The translations under genes and the position numbers were made by a program. Shown in pieces: positions 62,990 through 64,000 of a stretch of 64,000 nucleotides of DNA. The stretch is from assembly GCA_031002005.1 (NCBI GenBank), contig CM061919.1, forward strand, positions 223,260,739 through 223,324,738, in the 5' to 3' direction. The notes beneath the pieces are model-generated. The model made no database searches. It was given only the letters and a program-made list of their open reading frames with translations, and was not told the DNA's origin. Each line of letters begins with the position of its first letter. Within the stretch, counting starts at the first letter, position 1. Source of the DNA: Vandiemenella viatica. Taxonomy: Eukaryota > Arthropoda > Insecta > Orthoptera > Morabidae.

Positions 62990-64000
62990 CATGGAGGAAG
63001 GAATTATATGGAGGAGAAGTGACGTTAAATCGGTGAAGCAAGCACTAAACTCTCCCGCATGGTGGCAGCACCGGCAGCGACCATATGGCGCTTCCCAACA
63101 ATTAAGGTGTTCACATTGTGGTAGATGCAGTGATTATTTCATTTAGTATTGTGTATAAGTGTTTAAAAATGCCAGCTTGTGTTGCGTACGGTTGCACAAA
63201 TAGGCCAGACAGGAAAGAACCTGGAATATCATTTCATAAGTAAGTTGAATTGTAATTATCGTTGTTGAAGTGAGCGGTAGACACCGCAAACTTTGCATCA
63301 CGTCTATAAATATTTAGTCATAGCTCTCAATGGGATGACTTTGTTCTCAAATTTTTCTTGGTGTAGTGTAGAAAATCAGCAAACTTGCTATTTTGCACAT
63401 AATAGACTAGCATTATTTTTTAACGAGTGTTTAAAATGAGATTTAAAGGGGCGTGTTTTACTTCGCGATTCAGTGAATTTACTATTACGATTTCTTTCGT
63501 CACGTTGCTGATTATACTGACAATGGATGATGAAATTAACTGTTATGTGAGAAGCTGTGAGTTTTATTAATTTTTTAAATATATATTTCAGGCCATTGAC
63601 TTAGGTTATTTTTAAAGCTTCATATAAGACTTGTTTCTGTTTGTAAATACGTCTATACCTATTTTTACCGATTTTGAAATCTTTCTCATCTATTTATGTA
63701 GAAACAGGTTCATGCAGAAATAAAAATGGGCTTCATAAATAAAGAAGTTATTGGCCTTTTAACGAAATCAATTTGGGGAATGTGTTTCTAATTTAGTATC
63801 TTTTTTTTGTACAACATTCTCCCCCCCCCCCCATATCTAAATCTAACTGAGAGATAATTTTTTTACAATTGTCCTAATAAGTAGGGCTGTGAAATTAGAC
63901 AACACATCTTGATCAAGAGAATGTTCATTAAGGTGACTGAATAAACATTTTATTTCTGGTACCAGCCTACAAAATGTCTGGGTTGCTCATCCCTAGAGTG
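62990..64000 (+). repeat. THAP-exon block, copy 2, cut by window end
   Basis: Nearly identical to 33,523-34,541 from its first base to the window end. The left junction is sharp; left-hand flanks of the two copies are unrelated apart from a short CCAAAGATA motif. Confidence 0.9.
63169..63239 (+). CDS. THAP zinc-finger first exon, second copy
   Basis: The ATG, all coding bases and the GTAAGTT donor (63,240) are identical to 33,702-33,772, although the surrounding intron-like sequence has collected substitutions and indels. What follows in exon 2 would lie beyond the window. Confidence 0.6.

Noticed and set aside
1..64000. CRISPR array, phage, operon or bacterial defence system
   Set aside because: No spaced direct repeats of uniform length, no ribosome-binding sites and no tightly packed genes. 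Introns, SINEs, LINEs and TA/TWA transposons show a eukaryotic genome.

Overview
This window looks like gene-poor, repeat-dense euchromatin from a large insect genome. A polyneopteran (Orthoptera, Phasmatodea or a relative) is my best guess. The reasons are many copies of a tRNA-derived SINE with a 'CCAGATTTGGGTTTTCCATG' body, a LINE tail of GTAGAT repeats, the repeat beginning ACACTGATGAGCCAAAACAT, and decayed LINE, mariner and hAT coding remnants. The species is not determined. There are no bacterial-type operons, no rRNA and no convincing host protein-coding gene with full exon structure. Nearly every long open frame is a chance frame through a repeat.

Almost all recognisable content is mobile DNA. 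(1) About two dozen copies of one SINE family, in two subfamilies that share a tRNA head and body but have different 3' tails. (2) Several LINE 3' ends from different clades (roughly 0.3-0.7, 1.3, 8.8-9.4, 24.0, 52.4-53.2 and 59.2 kb). (3) Two Penelope-like inverted terminal structures (3.7-4.3 kb and 12.7-13.8 kb) carrying hammerhead-ribozyme-like motifs. (4) Tc1/mariner elements: a nearly intact one with an open transposase (26.1-27.4 kb), a fold-back DD41D remnant (17.0-17.6 kb), a broken mariner (19.7-21.5 kb) and a decayed Tc1-like copy (43.1-44.8 kb). (5) PIF/Harbinger-type elements and MITEs with 3-bp TWA target duplications (copies at 6.7, 9.8, 19.8, 35.5, 40.3, 44.8 and 56.0 kb). (6) hAT elements and fragments, the largest at 41.3-46.9 kb with a perfect 8-bp duplication.

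Nesting allows relative dating. A SINE sits inside the B box of another SINE (39.5-39.9 kb). A SINE sits inside a MITE (30.9-31.5 kb) and a MITE inside a SINE (6.5-7.1 kb). A MITE and an unknown 0.7-kb insert sit inside a mariner. A SINE inside a Tc1-like element, next to a MITE, sits inside a hAT, which in turn lies beside a decayed unknown coding sequence. A tandem duplication at 57.0-57.7 kb copied half a SINE.

The most unusual region is 33.3-37.9 kb. Diverged inverted repeats of about 240 bp flank a segment that starts with a THAP zinc-finger first exon with a splice donor, continues with a 150-bp tandem repeat, and ends with a Harbinger element holding converging transposase and MADF remnants. 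About 1 kb of it, including the THAP exon, recurs nearly unchanged at 62,990-64,000, so it is a repeat family and probably mobile. Three GC- or motif-rich non-repeat patches (10.6-11.1, 32.9-33.1 and 54.9-55.1 kb) are the best candidates for host regulatory sequence.
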